In this document: piece by piece, positions 61,761 through 64,000 of the stretch
Layout of the letters: the number at the start of each line of letters is the position of its first letter
How positions within the stretch are numbered: position 1 is the first letter of the stretch
From: Bog-473 sp963741995
GTDB taxonomy: Bacteria > Actinomycetota > Acidimicrobiia > Acidimicrobiales > RAAP-2
Reading direction: 5' to 3'
Length of the DNA stretch: 64,000 nt
Assembly (NCBI GenBank): GCA_963741995.1
Contig: CAVUKI010000009.1
Span: 496,001-560,000, forward strand
Notes under the pieces: generated by a model
What the model was told of the DNA's origin: nothing
The model's input: only the letters and a program-made list of their open reading frames with translations
Database searches by the model: none
Position numbers and translations under genes: made by a program

Positions 61761-62472
61761 GGGTGGACGAGTCCACGATCCTGCGCGAACCGACTCAACA
61801 TCGCCAGTTCCTCAAGGAGTTCGTTCTCGTCGCGGGACGCAGCGCCATTGTGGGTCGCCAGATTGCGCACCAGCTTTGCGCACGCCAGGCCGAGATCCCT
61901 GGCGCCCTGGTAGGCATTCGTCCTGTCGTGCCCAGGCGTCTCGAAGCCAGGGATGTTGAGGAATGGTGGGTCCGCGCTAAATGCCTTGCCCACCATGGCC
62001 TCGGGCGACGTGCCCTTTGGCATCTCCACCTTTTCTGGTAGGTAAGTGTCGAAGATAAAGGAAGCGGCGGTGCTCACGGCCTGTCGGTGGTGCTCGTCGT
62101 CCCACAGCTGCGCGGCCGCCCCGTGGATCCAGGGGTGCATACTCGAAAGTGCGAGCTGCGGCCCCTTGACGCCGAAGATCGCAGCCCGCCGGTCGGCCGA
62201 CTGAAAGGTCCCGACGCTCGTTCGTTGCGGCGAGCGCCGATCCGTAGCCCGATCCGTAGTTGATGCCGTGGTCGATGCGGTCGGCGAGTTCCTCGTCGTA
62301 CTCGCGGGCGATGTCACGGATCAGCGGCAGCTGCTTGTGGATTACCTCGACCAGTGACTTGTGCGCAGGATCGTCCAGGTGCGCCATGGTCGGCCGCCAC
62401 TGACTTTCGGCGGTCTGGCACTCGCGCCGCGAACACCCGGGCCTCGTGAAGGGCCAGCGCCTCGTCGACCAT
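61757..62472 (-). CDS. TIGR02391/Ymh-like protein, frameshifted
   Basis: Assembled from three frames: MVDEALALHEARVF, then (after a shift near 62430) LDDPAHKSLVEVIHKQLPLI and SGYGSALAATNERRDLSV, and (after a shift near 62215) LSSMHPWIHGAAAQLWDDEH, ASFIFDTYL and GARDLGLACAKLVRNLATHN. This fits the TIGR02391 (Hypoth_Ymh) family, which I recall from phages and mobile elements, some near restriction systems. The last segment is HEPN-like in style. It lies between integrase and tRNA, a usual place for accessory or defence cargo. Confidence 0.65.
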
Positions 62473-62572
62473 GCGGGCGAACCCTATGGCAGACGAGAAC
62501 ACGCGGGCAGAAGAATGGCAGAAAATGGCCCTCGCGACCTCGTGTCAGTCTGAGCAAAAACACCCTCTGACC

Positions 62573-62650
62573 TGGTCGGGCTGCCGGGATTTGAACCCGG
62601 GACCTCTTGACCCCCAGTCAAGCGCGCTAACCAAGCTGCGCCACAGCCCG
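62573..62650 (-). tRNA. tRNA-Pro (anticodon GGG)
   Basis: The minus strand reads a complete cloverleaf: acceptor CGGGCTG paired with CAGCCCG, an anticodon stem CTTGA/TCAAG enclosing CTGGGGG with anticodon GGG (proline codon CCC), a T arm with GGTTCAAATCC, and discriminator A followed by an encoded CCA. It is the integration target of the element, and its 3' half forms attR. Confidence 0.95.
62575..62619. repeat. attR: 45-bp repeat inside the tRNA-Pro gene
   Basis: Identical to the displaced copy at 47482-47526. The repeat covers the tRNA 3' side up to the anticodon loop, and keeps the tRNA gene whole at this end. Confidence 0.93.
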
Positions 62651-62785
62651 CGTGTCGTCGCACTCCAAAACCGATGCGTATCCCGACAAGTCGCCGGAGC
62701 GACTTCGGGACCAGAACGACCTAGGGATGGTAGTCCACACGGATCCGGAGCGGTCTGACATCGGGGTTTACCCTGGTCCTGGCCA

Positions 62786-63835
62786 TTGCAACAAGAAATT
62801 GTGCTTAAGAGCGACCTCGGCCGTTCCGATTCCACACACGTGGCGACTACCGCCCGGGATACACAATTAGAGCTACTGCGCTACGTCATCGAGACTCAGC
62901 GTTTGGTCAATGCCGTCCCTGCAGCCGCGACCGACCGCGCCGTTGGCCTTGTCCTCGATCGGGTGCAAACGGTGACGAATGCCGACGGAGCTGCTGTCGA
63001 GGTCGCCGACGGAAACGCTATGGTCCACCGAGCCGTGAGTGGCTTACGGACCGATCCTGAGGGTTCGCGCACAGCCGGGAACGGAAGCCTCTCCGGCCTC
63101 TGCGTACGCGTCGGAATGCCCCTTCTGTGCCGGGATACGGAGACAGACCCCAGAGTGGACGCCGATGCGTGCCGCCGGGTAGGAGTCCGTGGCATCGCAG
63201 TCGCGCCGATGGTCCGGGCCGGGGAATCGGTCGGTGTTCTGCGAGTCGTGTCCAGCGAGGCGGAGCATTTCGACGATGCCGACATCGACGTGCTCGAGTT
63301 GATGGCCAATCTCCTCGCTTCGGAACTGTCCAGCTCCTCGAAGCTTGAGCGGGAAGCCGAGCGCGCCCTCCGTGACCCGCTCACCGGGCTCGCGAATCGG
63401 TTCATCTTCATGGATCGTCTGGCGCATCACGGCTATGAGGCTCGCCGGTACGGCAGGCCTTACGGCCTGTTTCTCATCGGCCTTGATCGCTTCTCCGTCG
63501 TGAACGAGTCGCTTGGTCAGGAGTGGGGCGATGCGGTCCTGCGATCGATAGCTCAGGGATTGAACAACACGGTGCGGGGCGGTGACACTTTGGCTCGCCT
63601 GGAGGGCGACCAGTTCGTCGTCTTGTGCGGCAACGCCGAGCGATCCATCGTCGAAGACCGACTGAAGAGTCGCATCGAAGGCGTCGTCGGGGAGGTCAAC
63701 AAGGACCTCGGCTTGGACGGCTATACCTTGGCCGCCAGTGTGGGCGTGGCCTGGAGTTCCGGGAAAGACATCTCGGCAGAAGTACTCCTCACCGAAGCCC
63801 GCGCTTCACTGCTCCGCGCCAGAGTTCAGCGCTAG
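62786..63835 (+). CDS. GAF-GGDEF protein with degenerate signature
   Basis: A GAF-like sensory domain (residues about 30-185, LVLDRVQTVTNADGAAVEV and GIAVAPMVRAGESVGVLRVV) precedes a GGDEF domain (ALRDPLTGLANRFIFMDRL, LFLIGLDRFSVVNESLG). The signature loop reads LARLEGDQFVVLC, EGDQF instead of GGDEF, so diguanylate cyclase activity is doubtful though not excluded. The start is TTG 62786, with a later GTG at 62836 possible. It lies outside the element. Confidence 0.78.
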   Translation: MQQEIVLKSDLGRSDSTHVATTARDTQLELLRYVIETQRLVNAVPAAATDRAVGLVLDRVQTVTNADGAAVEVADGNAMVHRAVSGLRTDPEGSRTAGNGSLSGLCVRVGMPLLCRDTETDPRVDADACRRVGVRGIAVAPMVRAGESVGVLRVVSSEAEHFDDADIDVLELMANLLASELSSSSKLEREAERALRDPLTGLANRFIFMDRLAHHGYEARRYGRPYGLFLIGLDRFSVVNESLGQEWGDAVLRSIAQGLNNTVRGGDTLARLEGDQFVVLCGNAERSIVEDRLKSRIEGVVGEVNKDLGLDGYTLAASVGVAWSSGKDISAEVLLTEARASLLRARVQR

Positions 63836-63911
63836 GCCGAAGAGCCCACCGAGGAGTCGTAGGCCGACCATTCCGGGTGCGGACCGATGTCCATATGGTC
63901 GAATGGGGTCC

Positions 63912-64000
63912 ATGACGCCTGATATTGCCCACGATGGACGACTCGACCCTCGCCTTCGGACGCTGCTCGAGCACTTCCCGCGCACCACTCTGAACGACGT
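63912..64000 (+). CDS. unidentified gene, 3' end outside window
   Basis: ATG 63912 opens MTPDIAHDGRLDPRLRTLLE and HFPRTTLNDV before the window ends. The pattern RLRTLLEHFP resembles N-termini of alpha/beta-hydrolase-fold esterases, but the fragment is too short to classify. Confidence 0.4.
   Translation, partial: MTPDIAHDGRLDPRLRTLLEHFPRTTLND

Larger units (their letters stand above)
47482..62619. mobile_element. 15.1-kb tRNA-Pro integrated phage-like element
   Basis: Bounded by the 45-bp direct repeat at 47482-47526 and 62575-62619. Next to the intact tRNA lies a tyrosine integrase (60595-61760). Leftwards come divergent operons around an XRE repressor, replication-type HTH genes, terS-terL, a few small phage-style genes, a giant secreted protein, an NTF2-fold gene and a GAP-family membrane gene. 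No portal, protease, capsid, tail or lysis genes are recognisable. This may be a phage satellite, a decayed prophage or a transposed island; the terminase is compatible with packaging by a helper phage. Confidence 0.9.

Overview
This is a 64 kb, GC-rich actinobacterial window. A WhiB regulator, leaderless-looking promoters and two large secreted proteins point to Actinobacteria. The secreted protein at 29675-32212 ends in repeats of the type GYWLVASDGGIFAFG, which I associate with the class Acidimicrobiia; that placement is inference from recalled families. Many housekeeping genes (pgi, gltB, gltD, thiO, corA) are broken by one-base shifts while both sides keep perfect family motifs. The assembly therefore very probably carries indel errors, and most frameshifts below should not be read as pseudogenes.

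Region 1 (1-12000): the end of a cell-wall amidase, RNA ligase-like ThpR, a fatty acyl-CoA ligase, a DksA/TraR-type regulator, small VOC and NTF2-fold proteins, an aminoglycoside-phosphotransferase-like kinase, and a class III cyclase-AAA-TPR regulator lying between a full and a truncated copy of a lytic transglycosylase/NlpC-P60 gene. A STAS anti-anti-sigma factor follows. Region 2 (12000-34800) is core metabolism: a LuxR-type response regulator and a MarR regulator, then the minus-strand row gltB-gltD-hydrolase-pgi, divergent thiO-thiS-patatin, corA, a D-amino-acid-oxidase-like enzyme facing a haloalkane dehalogenase, PspA, GrpB, a secreted CAP/TIG protein, whiB, a secreted esterase and two tandem PilZ proteins.

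Region 3 (34800-47480) is accessory DNA: an OmpR-type regulator, a secreted propeller-like protein, small stress-type genes, a truncated metallo-beta-lactamase, a remnant of an integrative element joined to a methyltransferase fragment, an alpha/beta hydrolase-cyclase fusion, a lone contractile-sheath gene and a DUF899 protein.

Region 4 (47482-62650) is an integrated element of about 15.1 kb. It is bounded by a 45-bp direct repeat of the 3' half of a tRNA-Pro(GGG) gene. It carries a tyrosine integrase beside the tRNA, an XRE repressor with divergent operons, replication-type HTH proteins, and small and large terminase subunits. I find no capsid, portal or tail genes. It also carries apparent cargo: a TIGR02391/Ymh-like protein, a GAP-family membrane protein, an NTF2-fold protein and a giant repetitive secreted protein. 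It is the best candidate here for an undescribed system (a phage satellite or a reduced prophage). Right of the tRNA are a GAF-GGDEF protein and the start of one more gene.
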